This document shows, piece after piece, positions 33,129-41,060 of a stretch of DNA of 41,361 nt. The first letter of the stretch is position 1; each line of letters opens with the position of its first letter. Below the pieces are notes generated by a model. The model did not search any database and was not told the origin of the DNA. It saw only the letters and a program-made list of their open reading frames with translations. Made by a program: the position numbers and the translations under genes. This DNA is from a virus: positions 1 to 41,361 of the IMG/VR virus record IMGVR_UViG_3300010413_000078. One strand, 5' to 3'.

Positions 33129-33992
33129 TTACTTGTAATACTCTCGTCCAAGCTCGGGATTCCTGTCAACCACAAGCTCAACAGCCTTGTGATACGCGAC
33201 ACCCTCACTCTTCATAATCGACTTGGCTTCTTCGTCAATTCTGCCCCAAGCGTCAGCATTGTACACGCGACCAGGCGCGGCAGAGCCGACTTCCTCGAAC
33301 GCGATCTTGGCTACGTTGGAAGCAGCACGAAGCATCTCAAGCGTTTCCTCAAGTGCCTCTTCACCTGCGGACTCGGCAACTGCCTTCAGGATTGGAGCGA
33401 TTTCGTGAGGCGTACGGGTCAGAGAAAGGTCGGAGACCATCTCCCTGTACTTCGCCAGTGCTCTCTCCTGCTTCAGTTCCTCGACCTCAGCCTTCAGAGT
33501 CTCAAGGTCTTCGTTCACTTCTTTTACAGGCTCTTCGACAACCTCTTCAGCCTCGTCCTTGACGGCTTCGACTGCGACAGGTTCTGCATCGGCGGGAGCC
33601 TCTTCCACTACTTCCTCTTCTGCGACCTCTTCCTCTACCTCTTCCTCTTCCTTTTCCGTGGACACTTCATCTTCCACTGTCTTGAAAGAAAGGGATTTGG
33701 CGATTTCATCTAGGTCGGACTCGGTGAACGAGTCGCGGAAAGCAGCAAGGATACGAGACACCGCAACGGCAGCCTGCGTCGTTCCGGCGTCCTTGTCGGC
33801 GGACTTAAGCGCCTCGACTAGAGACTCTTCGTTTTCCGCCTGAGTTTCCGTAATTACTTGGATCACTTCATCCATTGGACTATCCTCTTGATGTTTTGTG
33901 ACTAAAAACTCACGCTTATTCGCTGGTCTCTTAACGAGGGAGACCCTTTTCGGCCTCACATCGAACATATAGCCTTCTACTGGACTTGACAT
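33129..33992 (-). CDS. Capsid scaffold-like acidic protein
   Basis: 287 residues from the second in-frame ATG, 33992, which has GGAG at better spacing than the ATG at 33998. The first 30 residues are basic (V-R-P-K-R-V-S-L-V-K-R-P-A-N-K-R), the middle (about 105-180) is a very acidic Glu/Val-rich coiled segment, and the C-terminus is helical. Low complexity and place between protease and capsid fit a scaffold that is removed by the upstream protease. Confidence 0.6.
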   Translation of the reverse strand: MSSPVEGYMFDVRPKRVSLVKRPANKREFLVTKHQEDSPMDEVIQVITETQAENEESLVEALKSADKDAGTTQAAVAVSRILAAFRDSFTESDLDEIAKSLSFKTVEDEVSTEKEEEEVEEEVAEEEVVEEAPADAEPVAVEAVKDEAEEVVEEPVKEVNEDLETLKAEVEELKQERALAKYREMVSDLSLTRTPHEIAPILKAVAESAGEEALEETLEMLRAASNVAKIAFEEVGSAAPGRVYNADAWGRIDEEAKSIMKSEGVAYHKAVELVVDRNPELGREYYK

Positions 33993-34028
33993 CGGCATTC
34001 TCCATCGCGTAAGTCATACATTGTCGCC

Positions 34029-34057
34029 AATATAACACTTTCCATTTTCTCTTGCAA
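34029..34057 (-). promoter_or_regulatory. Promoter for scaffold, decoration and capsid genes
   Basis: Minus strand: -35 TTGCAA one base after the upstream stop, 17-base spacer ending TG-T, -10 TATATT, then the scaffold start about 37 bases on. It shares AGTGTTATATT with the promoter at 14078-14106, supporting a common late-promoter class. Confidence 0.7.
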
Positions 34058-34058
34058 G

Positions 34059-35300
34059 TTAGCTAACAAGAATCGTGCCAGGATCGATGCGTGTCATAGC
34101 GTCAATACTGAACCCAGTATACTCTCCAGCCTTTACCTTTTCCCATTGTACGGGATCAGCAACATGCACTCCCATAACCCAAGAACCGGCCTTCACCGGT
34201 TTGCCGCCAAGTACCGTATCTTCAGGTGTGACCCACGATTCCACCGGCACTGCGTCAATCTCTTCACGCGAGTGGTTGGTGTCGATCATCCTGTAGTTCT
34301 CCATAAAGTGATGTGCGGCTTTTTCGATCTCGTCCGCTGTCGTCCAGTTGAAGTCGGTGTCATTCTCGTTCGGCTCCATAACGACACCGTACACGATCTG
34401 ACGTTCAGGACTAGAATGTTTGACAATCTCGCACGACAGATGCACATCCCCGTTGTCAAGAGACTTCTTAAGCCGATGCATCTTACGTTCGACCTCACCA
34501 GTATTACCCCAGATCCTGATTGCTCGCGGATGAGGAACCCACTCTGCCGCTATGTCCTTCAGTGCACGGTGTGCGGTCTTACCAAGTGCGACAATTACCA
34601 TTGGGTCGGCATCACGGAGTTCATCAACGAACGCTGGTAGTGCGGCTGCAATTTGCTCAGCCGAAGGTTCTGTCGCGTTGCCGTTCTCGTCCTCGATGTA
34701 CTCCTTGACGATGGTAGTCATGTACACATCGTCTTCCTTCAACTCTAGCGGCTGTATGTACAGTTCTTCTAAAGTCTTACCGACCATACCAGAGAACGGA
34801 CGCTTACGAATTGTGTCCAGCTTGGACGGTGATGCACTGACAAACGCTACCTTTGCCCCGCGTCGCCCGCGCCCAGGCAGTGGCTGTTCCTCTGTCTCTA
34901 CAACTGTAGCCACTTCCGCCGTATCTTCTTCTGTAGAGCCGACATAGTTTGTCCAACTACTGTCCAACTCTTGTACGATAGGCAGGTACTTAACGCTGTC
35001 CAGGAGTCCTGCATCCTTCAGCGTGAGGTACAGCGTCTCTGCTTTATCAAGCGTATCGAAATACTCTGAGTTCAGATTCGCCATCTGGAGCTTCAATTCA
35101 TCAGGCTCAATGTCACCTTTGAAAATCTCCTTGATCTTCTCCCACATTGTATTTTCTCCATGTTTGCTAATGTCAATGTCGCCCATCGCTATCCCTTGTG
35201 CGAGGGCTTTCTTGCGAGCGTTGCTACCGGTGTAGCATTTACCACCGTCGCCCCACTTCCAGCCGCTGACTCCGTCTGCACTACATCTTTTCAGTGGCAT
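34059..35300 (-). CDS. XkdF-like prohead protease with an embedded UDG-like domain
   Basis: 413 residues from ATG 35300 (GAGG six bases upstream; a longer frame to 35354 overlaps the portal gene). Residues 1-40 have K-C-Y-T-G-S-N-A-R-K-K-A-L-A-Q-G-I, a short motif seen at the start of some phage structural proteins. Residues about 149-285 follow the uracil-DNA glycosylase family 4/5 plan: V-A-F-V-S-A-S-P-S, R-P-F-S-G-M-V-G-K-T-L, D-V-Y-M-T-T-I-V-K, V-I-V-A-L-G, and H-P-R-A-I-R. The usual G-E-x-P-G acid is absent, so activity is doubtful. Residues about 290-405 match XkdF: D-T-N-H-S, V-E-S-W-V-T-P-E-D, G-S-W-V-M-G-V, G-F-S-I-D-A. Predicted to process the head. Confidence 0.7.
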   Translation of the reverse strand: MPLKRCSADGVSGWKWGDGGKCYTGSNARKKALAQGIAMGDIDISKHGENTMWEKIKEIFKGDIEPDELKLQMANLNSEYFDTLDKAETLYLTLKDAGLLDSVKYLPIVQELDSSWTNYVGSTEEDTAEVATVVETEEQPLPGRGRRGAKVAFVSASPSKLDTIRKRPFSGMVGKTLEELYIQPLELKEDDVYMTTIVKEYIEDENGNATEPSAEQIAAALPAFVDELRDADPMVIVALGKTAHRALKDIAAEWVPHPRAIRIWGNTGEVERKMHRLKKSLDNGDVHLSCEIVKHSSPERQIVYGVVMEPNENDTDFNWTTADEIEKAAHHFMENYRMIDTNHSREEIDAVPVESWVTPEDTVLGGKPVKAGSWVMGVHVADPVQWEKVKAGEYTGFSIDAMTRIDPGTILVS

Positions 35301-36705
35301 CGTCTTCCTCATCGTCTGCGGGGCTGACACCCTTCGGGTCAACACCGCGACCATTATAGAATGGCTGTGTCGTCGGCTGTTCCATCACCTCGATGCTCTT
35401 CGGCGGCAGACCAGCCTGCGAAGCCAAGTGCTCTCTGACTTGTTCTTCCGTAAGGTCAAGCCCGACACCAGCAAGTGCGTTAATGTATTTCGCAAGTTCC
35501 GTGAGATCGACAGTCTCAACGTCGCCATGAATCATGCGCGGCATCTCTGACCGAGTGATACCGTTCAACTGCAAAAGCCGTGGAATCGCAACACGATTGA
35601 ATTGCTCGCAAATCGTGTCCATGTACGACCCGATGGCGATACTGAACACCTTGGTCTTACTGGACGCCAAAGCAAACGAGCCTACGCCGTCCTGCCCAAT
35701 GACAACAAAGTCGGCCAGCATGGACGTAGCGATGGCACGGTTCATGCGCGTGATAATAGCGTTCGTATCAAATCCGCGCCTACCGAGCGTAGTCAGCAAT
35801 TCAAGCTTGACAAGCTGGTTGCCGAAGTCGTCGTACATAGCTGGTAGCACAATACCGGCCTGCGAGTCGTTACGGATATTGCTGACCATCTTCTCGACAG
35901 CGTTCTTCATCTGGATCTCGTCGGCACTTGCCGCTGACGACAATGCCTTCGGCGGGATATAGGCTACCGGCAGGCCATTCAGGTCGCGCTCCACACCGAT
36001 GCCTTCTACCTCTTCCATCCGCTTCTTGAAGAACCACTGCCTGTACGCATTACGCAGGATTGACCGGCCTTCAGGGTTGTCTTTCCATACTGACGTACGA
36101 AACAGGATACCACGGTCAATCGGTATCTCGCGTGGCTCGTACGTGGGAGCCGGACGCTGGACCAGTGCCTTCAGGCTCCCATTTGCATCAAAGACCCAGG
36201 AGTCCAGTGAGTCCTGTGAACGTATCCCGAACTTCTTCCAACCTATACGCTGGTCGTTATACTTGGACCCGTTCTCCAGGTCAAGGATATTACCATCTCG
36301 CACCTTATATACTATCTCAAAGAACGACCAGCCGAACACGATCATTGACATAATATCAGAGATCAGTTCACCGAACGGTCGGTCCATATCCTCCAGACAT
36401 TCCTCAATGAATTCCGCGTCGCGTACATGGCGCGGCTTATCGGAGAATGGTTCTATGGTGAACTTCGATTGTCTGACAAGATTCAATATCGCCATCATAA
36501 CGGCCCCGATGACGGGGTCGTTGTCACGCATCTCCTTGTAGACTCTGATTGATTGGTTGCCGTACAGTTGAGTGAGGAACTCTTCCTGGATCTGGCCACC
36601 ACTGACAACCAAGCCAGTTCTACCGGATTCGTACGAGATCCGTGAAGGCACACTACTTGCCGCCTTCGTGGTCTCGACCAGTTCAAACGTCATTTCATCG
36701 GCCAT
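35281..36705 (-). CDS. Portal protein (DUF935 / Mu gp29-like)
   Basis: 474 residues. R-D-N-D-P-V-I-G-A-V-M-M-A-I-L, V-R-Q-S-K-F-T-I-E-P, F-G-W-S-F-F-E-I-V-Y and the long alpha-helical wing region (E-G-I-G-V-E-R-D-L-N-G-L-P-V-A-Y-I-P) are typical of DUF935-type portals. Forms the dodecameric channel at the packaging vertex. Follows the large terminase after 12 bases with a GAGG site. Confidence 0.85.
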   Translation of the reverse strand: MADEMTFELVETTKAASSVPSRISYESGRTGLVVSGGQIQEEFLTQLYGNQSIRVYKEMRDNDPVIGAVMMAILNLVRQSKFTIEPFSDKPRHVRDAEFIEECLEDMDRPFGELISDIMSMIVFGWSFFEIVYKVRDGNILDLENGSKYNDQRIGWKKFGIRSQDSLDSWVFDANGSLKALVQRPAPTYEPREIPIDRGILFRTSVWKDNPEGRSILRNAYRQWFFKKRMEEVEGIGVERDLNGLPVAYIPPKALSSAASADEIQMKNAVEKMVSNIRNDSQAGIVLPAMYDDFGNQLVKLELLTTLGRRGFDTNAIITRMNRAIATSMLADFVVIGQDGVGSFALASSKTKVFSIAIGSYMDTICEQFNRVAIPRLLQLNGITRSEMPRMIHGDVETVDLTELAKYINALAGVGLDLTEEQVREHLASQAGLPPKSIEVMEQPTTQPFYNGRGVDPKGVSPADDEEDDATEKM

Positions 36706-36717
36706 TGTAACCTCTAG

Positions 36718-37992
36718 TTAGATCATTGTCCACGGTGATTCTCTGCCAATCAAGATCGGGGCCACTGGTGTACCCTGCCGCTTCTGCTTGTCCTTCCACA
36801 TCTTTACAGCCATCGCTAGTGCGTCCACACAGTCATCGTGGACACCCTTCGGTGCGGAATACAGGACTCGCCCAGAATTCGGCAGTATCTGGTACTCGAA
36901 TGCCTCAAGCTCGTCAACTATCGGCCCTACCGGGAACGTGATTTCTTTTGTATTAATAGCTATCGCCAGCCCTAACATAAGATCCTGCTTCGACCTGGCA
37001 CCGCCAAACAGGTAACCCCTGAAGTTACGGTGCCCGTCAGTGTGGAGTCGTTCTATGAATTGGTCGCCGCTACCGGTCGAGTCAATCATAGCTGACACTC
37101 CACCTGTGATACTGTGTACCTTGGCGTACGTACTATCCCATGAATCCTGCCATCGATGGAACTGACACGTATCGCCATTCTCGTCCAACGCGATCCCGAC
37201 TGTCCAGTTATTGTGTTTGGCTACATCCCAGCCCCAAGCAAAAGGTTTACCGTCCGTCATCGGCCCAATACATTCCTGTATCGAAGTGATGCCGAACGGG
37301 TTACCGCCATCGTCGCCTGGCTCAGCAAGATATAGTTCCTTAAAAACCGGTTCCGGGTAAATCTTCTTCGCGTCTTCTATTTCCTTGTACGAAATGACGC
37401 CGGCCTTGGCCGCATCGAACGCCGTAATCTTGACGTAGTGCATATCGGGGTCGCCCTGTTGGGCAAGACGGGCCAAACGGTACATCCAGTTGGCGCGTCC
37501 CTTCACATTCCCGATAATCCGTACCGGTGCTTCCGTGGCAGTTACCGTGGACCGCAGTGCATACCATGAGTCGGGCTTCACACGGCTGGCCTCGTCCACC
37601 ACGGCACCGTATACATCTTCGCCGTACAGTGAGTCCGGCTTATCACCGGACTTGAACCAAATGTACGCACCGTTAGTCATCTTCAGGTACTTACGGCTTT
37701 CGTTCGCCGTATACATATTACTCGGGATCATCTCTTTGATCCGCCTGAACGCGATATCGGCCTGATCGGATACCGGTGCTACCCACCAGTAGTGTCTGCC
37801 TGGTGCACCCTCAAGTATCGCTTTCTCGCAAATCCATACCGCACAGCCGATGGTCTTACCGCTTTTGGTTGACGCCTCAATAATGGCGTACCTTCGTGTA
37901 TTGAAGATACCTTCTAGCTGTTTCTCGTATAGCCACGGGCGTACATAACCCAAACTGTTCTCAGGTGTGTCCCTGATAACCTCAACTGTCAT
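36718..37992 (-). CDS. terL: Terminase large subunit
   Basis: 424 residues. ATPase: Walker A E-A-S-T-K-S-G-K-T (39-47), Walker B V-V-D-E-A (131-135), and a coupling-like G-N at 161-162. RNase-H-like nuclease: D256 in W-G-W-D-V, D304 in M-I-D-S-T-G, and the aspartates of H-D-D-C-V-D-A-L-A (386-390). These drive DNA translocation and cut the concatemer. The gene is separated from terS by an inserted exported-protein gene, and its own ribosome site is weak (AGG at five bases). Confidence 0.9.
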   Translation of the reverse strand: MTVEVIRDTPENSLGYVRPWLYEKQLEGIFNTRRYAIIEASTKSGKTIGCAVWICEKAILEGAPGRHYWWVAPVSDQADIAFRRIKEMIPSNMYTANESRKYLKMTNGAYIWFKSGDKPDSLYGEDVYGAVVDEASRVKPDSWYALRSTVTATEAPVRIIGNVKGRANWMYRLARLAQQGDPDMHYVKITAFDAAKAGVISYKEIEDAKKIYPEPVFKELYLAEPGDDGGNPFGITSIQECIGPMTDGKPFAWGWDVAKHNNWTVGIALDENGDTCQFHRWQDSWDSTYAKVHSITGGVSAMIDSTGSGDQFIERLHTDGHRNFRGYLFGGARSKQDLMLGLAIAINTKEITFPVGPIVDELEAFEYQILPNSGRVLYSAPKGVHDDCVDALAMAVKMWKDKQKRQGTPVAPILIGRESPWTMI

Positions 37993-38009
37993 ATATGCCT
38001 GCCATCACA

Positions 38010-38030
38010 CCGCATTTCCCTGAAATGCGG
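38010..38030 (-). terminator. Perfect 9-bp hairpin between the inserted gene and terL
   Basis: CCGCATTTC (38010-38018), loop CCT, GAAATGCGG (38022-38030), all paired, directly after the stop at 38035 and before the terL start at 37992. No U-run on either strand, so it may be a processing or attenuation hairpin. Its place fits an inserted gene that brought its own 3' end. Confidence 0.55.
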
Positions 38031-38034
38031 GTGC

Positions 38035-39618
38035 TCATGGGCCATCGTCTTTCAGCCAGTACAATGCACGTTGCGATTGCCAGTAGCTCTGATTCCACTG
38101 TTTACCGCCCGACCCTATCCAGTATGTATGGTCCAGCATGGCATTCAGTATAGCGAGTGCACGGTCGCGGTACACCGGATCTTTCGTCTCGCGGTACAGC
38201 CACGCGAACGCTGGCATCAGCAGACCGTTCAGGTCGTTGGCGATTTCTCCACCGCACGATCCTTCCGTGTTCAGCGTCCACGAGACATACGGAAACAGCG
38301 TATCCGCGTTCCGCATCGTCCACAGCGTGTCTGCCGTCGCTTTGATGACGGGGAAAATCTGGTCGTACCGGTCGGTGGATACGTAGTCGTTGTACCGTTC
38401 CATCGCGTATAGCACGGCGTGGAACGCCTGAAAGTGTGCCTGCCCTCCACAGTACGAGGTCATACTCCATTTGCCGGGGCCGAGCGGTTGACGGTCGTAC
38501 CAAGCGAGCAGGCTATCGACACCAGCGCGTCCTTTGTCGGGGTCACGGTAAATTTCACCGAGGATCGTTCGGCCCTGTACCCGACCGTCCAGCCATTGTG
38601 TGCTGGTTAGCTGTCGCCACCACACATTGGTCAGTGCGGTAGTGAGTTTATTGTACGTGGTGATTGAGACAGGATCACCGGTACGGTAGTAGTGGACCAA
38701 CAGCCCCTCGGGGAATATGCGCCTCGGCTGGATGTACCCGTTCGGTACCCAGTACCAGTCACGGATCGTCTCAAGATAGGAGTCCCCTCTCACCGCCATC
38801 TCCTCGTTACCGGTACGCCACCAGTACTCGTAGTGCGACATCATCCGGTCGTAGTACGTGTAGAAGATGAAGGGGTCGGCACGGGTCGCCGTATCCCTGT
38901 CCGCTACGAACCTCTCCCAGAACTGGTCGCTGTATCGGAGGAACACGGAGTCGTAGTCCGCGAGCCGCTCCCACTCGTATGGCTGTTCGCCCTGTGCGAA
39001 CCCCATCATCCGGGCAATAGCCAGCGAGTCTGGGTCAAGTGGGACAGTCGGGATCGTATCCGGTGGGTCGGGGTCGGTTGGCGGGTCCGGCGGCTCGTAC
39101 CCCGTCACGTTCAGAATCCCCGTGTAGGACTCACCTGGCGACTGTCGGAATTCCAGTGATACTGGACCTGACAGTGTATTTGGCACCCGCCATCCATTCA
39201 ACACACCAGCATTATCTCCACCTAAAGTATAAGGTGCAGTCCTCTCTGAGTTTACGAGCGTTCCATTCACGTATATCCCCACACTGCCCTGTACGGTGGC
39301 ATCGGCCAGGAAAACGTAGATCGTCTCACCGACAGCCGCTGAGCCGAGTGCAATTGTGTCCGTCAGTGTGGCTGTATTCGACCGTGCAATGAACGGGCCG
39401 GTCGGCTCAGGCGGCGGAGTACAGGTCCAGCCGTCCGGGCATACCTCGACCGGGATCTCAACGGTCACGGTCTCCGGTGGGGCTTGGATCGTGTCCGGGA
39501 TGATATGCAGTACACCGGATTCCAGTCGGCCACCAGTAACCTCGACGGTCTGGCCGGTCAAGTGTGCCGGTACCAGAAGCGACAATGCAGCCAGTAACCC
39601 CAAAACCTTATATTTCAT
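38035..39618 (-). CDS. Secreted protein with toroid-like helical domain, inserted between terS and terL
   Basis: 527 residues. Clear signal peptide (K-Y-K, then L-L-A-A-L-S-L-L-V-P-A, cleavage near H-L-T-G-Q at about 22). A beta-sandwich-like part (about 75-175, with I-Y-V-N-G-T-L-V) leads to a Pro-rich linker (P-P-D-P-P-T-D-P-D-P) and a helical aromatic domain (about 205-527: Y-Y-D-R, Y-W-W-R-T-G-N, I-R-D-W-Y-W-V-P-N, E-G-L-L-V-H-Y, G-K-W-S-M-T). The last domain is paralogous to 17952-19901. Predicted exported; a polysaccharide-active or -binding role is inferred from the toroid-like pattern. Its place splits the terminase pair, so it behaves like a moron gene. Start with GAGG at six bases, two bases after the terS stop. 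Confidence 0.65.
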   Translation of the reverse strand: MKYKVLGLLAALSLLVPAHLTGQTVEVTGGRLESGVLHIIPDTIQAPPETVTVEIPVEVCPDGWTCTPPPEPTGPFIARSNTATLTDTIALGSAAVGETIYVFLADATVQGSVGIYVNGTLVNSERTAPYTLGGDNAGVLNGWRVPNTLSGPVSLEFRQSPGESYTGILNVTGYEPPDPPTDPDPPDTIPTVPLDPDSLAIARMMGFAQGEQPYEWERLADYDSVFLRYSDQFWERFVADRDTATRADPFIFYTYYDRMMSHYEYWWRTGNEEMAVRGDSYLETIRDWYWVPNGYIQPRRIFPEGLLVHYYRTGDPVSITTYNKLTTALTNVWWRQLTSTQWLDGRVQGRTILGEIYRDPDKGRAGVDSLLAWYDRQPLGPGKWSMTSYCGGQAHFQAFHAVLYAMERYNDYVSTDRYDQIFPVIKATADTLWTMRNADTLFPYVSWTLNTEGSCGGEIANDLNGLLMPAFAWLYRETKDPVYRDRALAILNAMLDHTYWIGSGGKQWNQSYWQSQRALYWLKDDGP

Positions 39619-39619
39619 G

Positions 39620-40162
39620 TCAGTCCTCTATCTCGTAGTCGGCCACGATCTCTTCGGCGTCACCGTTACGGTGTGCGGTTATTCTCGCGGATTGCGGGGT
39701 TGCACCCCCGATATTCAGGGTGAACACACCTGACTGGCCACGGTCGTTTTTGATTACTTGACGCAGGGCGAACTCTTCCGGCCACCGACGTTCCAGTATC
39801 CACGCGTTGGCTTGCCATTTCTGGCGGTCTTCACCGGCCTCCATGATCCGTCTGAGCAGGGTCTCCTTCATCTCGGATTCGGCGTCTTCGTATTCGGTGA
39901 GGAACCAGAGATAGTCGTCGTCGTACGGTGTGAGCCGTGCGTTCTCGTCGGCGTCCCTGGCATCGCGTACGTCCTGACCTTTGTACAGCCATTCGTAAAG
40001 TGTACGGCGAGAGACGCCCCCACGTTGCGCGGCCATGTCCATTGTGGCACCGTCTTTTAAGGCTTTGATAACTTTACGGGCACGTTTACGGTCACGCGAC
40101 ACTATCGGGGGGCGTCCCTGTTCCTTCGGTGTGTCCGGCTTAACCAGCGCGTTCTCTGTCAT
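39620..40162 (-). CDS. terS: Terminase small subunit
   Basis: 180 residues from ATG 40162 (GGGAG at nine bases; a GTG three codons upstream touches that site and is less likely). Helix-turn-helix at about 40-62 (T-M-D-M-A-A-Q-R-G-G-V-S-R-R-T-L-Y-E-W-L), helical middle, and a C-terminal tail. It recognises phage DNA and delivers it to the large subunit. Second gene after the late leader. Confidence 0.8.
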   Translation of the reverse strand: MTENALVKPDTPKEQGRPPIVSRDRKRARKVIKALKDGATMDMAAQRGGVSRRTLYEWLYKGQDVRDARDADENARLTPYDDDYLWFLTEYEDAESEMKETLLRRIMEAGEDRQKWQANAWILERRWPEEFALRQVIKNDRGQSGVFTLNIGGATPQSARITAHRNGDAEEIVADYEIED

Positions 40163-40163
40163 A

Positions 40164-40628
40164 TCAGACACTCCCGTGCAGTTCGGGGTCGTACGGCACC
40201 CAGGTCGGGTCGATCTCCGTGACCAGCGCGGCTGGCGCGTTCTGGGCCGCCAGTACGTCTGCCGGTGTTACCCCGACCTCCGGGTCACTCGGCGTTACGT
40301 TGTCCGGGTGGACAAATGGGTAGGTACGTGCTGGGTTCGTCAGCCAACTCGCGATATCACTGCGTAGCTGGGCCTTGTCCACCTCGCCACCGTCCATCGG
40401 TACCTCGTAGGCACCTGGCAGATCGGCACGGTTGGCCGCGAAACTGCCGATAACAGCCAAGTCCAGCAGATCGATCCGCTGGTCACTGTACGTGTAGTAC
40501 CGTGCGTCACCAGTATCCACGTAGATCGCCGGCTCGCCCAGCCGCAGTCGGCTCAATACAAACTTGATGATGGTCCTTTCCTTGACACTGAGCCCGTCAA
40601 ACGCCGTCTTCGTTATCCCGATCAGCAT
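40164..40628 (-). CDS. Hypothetical protein upstream of terS
   Basis: 154 residues: an N-terminal helical part (S-V-K-E-R-T-I-I-K-F-V-L-S-R-L-R-L-G), then acidic and Pro-rich. No recognised family. First well-supported gene of the late unit, 25 bases downstream of the tRNA-like RNA, with a GCGGGG site. Ends two bases before the terS ATG. Confidence 0.55.
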   Translation of the reverse strand: MLIGITKTAFDGLSVKERTIIKFVLSRLRLGEPAIYVDTGDARYYTYSDQRIDLLDLAVIGSFAANRADLPGAYEVPMDGGEVDKAQLRSDIASWLTNPARTYPFVHPDNVTPSDPEVGVTPADVLAAQNAPAALVTEIDPTWVPYDPELHGSV

Positions 40629-40637
40629 AATACCCCG

Positions 40638-40886
40638 CTATTCCTGGTGTGATGGAGACGGCGGGAATCGAACCCGCGTACTGGTGTTCACCGTTCGTGA
40701 ACCGTGAACATCGCCAGTCGATACCTGTACGTCCCCCCAAGTTATGTACGATGGCTGGTATGGCACAAATGGCGTGTATGGCTCGTATGGCACGTACCGG
40801 TAGTCCGAAGCCGGATACCTGCACTCCAAACATACCACCAGTCGCTCCAGTAAATCCAAAAGCCGGTCCATACGCTGGTCGTCCAT
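40638..40886 (-). CDS. Small Tyr/Pro-repeat ORF overlapping the tRNA-like RNA
   Basis: 82 residues from ATG 40886 (GGGGG at five bases). Helical start (D-D-Q-R-M-D-R-L-L-D-L-L-E-R), then an x-P-Y repeat (Y-V-P-Y-E-P-Y-T-P-F-V-P-Y-Q-P-S-Y), encoded by GCCATAC-type DNA repeats (about 40752-40800). Its last third is read through the tRNA-like gene, which is unusual. It could be a real leader protein or an ORF without a product. Confidence 0.35.
   Translation of the reverse strand: MDDQRMDRLLDLLERLVVCLECRYPASDYRYVPYEPYTPFVPYQPSYITWGDVQVSTGDVHGSRTVNTSTRVRFPPSPSHQE
40653..40736 (-). ncRNA. Mini tmRNA-like / tRNA-like RNA
   Basis: 84 nt. The acceptor stem GGGGACG (40736-40730) pairs with CGTCTCC (40660-40654), with a G3-U70 wobble and discriminator A73: the alanine identity elements. 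T-arm GCGGG-TTCGATT-CCCGC (40677-40661) is canonical. The 5' part, CAGGTATCGACTGG, resembles the reduced D-arm of tmRNA (GGATTCGACAGG in Bacillus) rather than a normal D-loop with GG. The middle folds as a long stem (GTTCAC / GTGAAC) with a 12-base loop, not a 7-base anticodon loop. No tag reading frame fits. CCA is not encoded (TCA follows). Alternative: a degenerate class II tRNA. Confidence 0.65.
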
Positions 40887-40916
40887 ATCAACCCCCACAA
40901 TGTAAAACCAGTCACG

Positions 40917-40946
40917 AATATAACAGGTTTGTGTAATGTTTCGCAA
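40917..40946 (-). promoter_or_regulatory. Late promoter of the minus-strand unit
   Basis: Minus strand: -35 TTGCGA, 18-base spacer ending TG-T, -10 TATATT. First promoter for the RNA and packaging genes; same class as those at 34.0 and 14.1 kb. Confidence 0.65.
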
Positions 40947-40967
40947 GTTTGTTTTTTACTATTTTTC

Positions 40968-40983
40968 TGGCACACTTCTTGCC
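40968..40983 (+). promoter_or_regulatory. Sigma-54-like promoter 1
   Basis: TGGCACACTTCTTGCC: GG at 40969-40970 and GC at 40981-40982, ten bases apart, matching the -24/-12 form TGGCAC-N5-TTGC. Reads rightward. GTATAC repeats and a TTACAT/ATGTAA dyad lie just downstream. A TTGCCT/TATACC sigma-70 reading is possible but poorer. Confidence 0.6.
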
Positions 40984-40985
40984 TG

Positions 40986-41016
40986 TTACATAGTATACCC
41001 TGTATACCCCATGTAA
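40986..41016. repeat. Nested dyad TTACAT...ATGTAA with two GTATACCC copies
   Basis: TTACAT (40986-40991) and ATGTAA (41011-41016) flank two GTATACCC copies (40993 and 41002). It lies at the predicted start region of promoter 1, so it could be an operator. No protein is assigned. Confidence 0.5.
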
Positions 41017-41020
41017 ACCG

Positions 41021-41060
41021 GTAAAAGAAAAAGAAAACTTAGTGTAAAAGAAAAAGAAAA
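41021..41060. repeat. Direct repeat of a 17-base A-rich block
   Basis: GTAAAAGAAAAAGAAAA occurs at 41021-41037 and 41044-41060, 23 bases apart. The A-runs would bend DNA or bind regulators. It is non-coding: the ATG and GTG here meet stops at once. Confidence 0.75.

Noticed and set aside
40653-40736. Phage attachment site in a tRNA gene
   Set aside because: Both acceptor strands and the whole fold are present rather than only a 3' end, and no integrase is seen.
40652-40738. Ordinary tRNA with a readable anticodon
   Set aside because: No 5-bp stem with a 7-base loop can be formed; the best anticodon-like loop has 9 or 12 bases and the D-loop lacks the GG pair.
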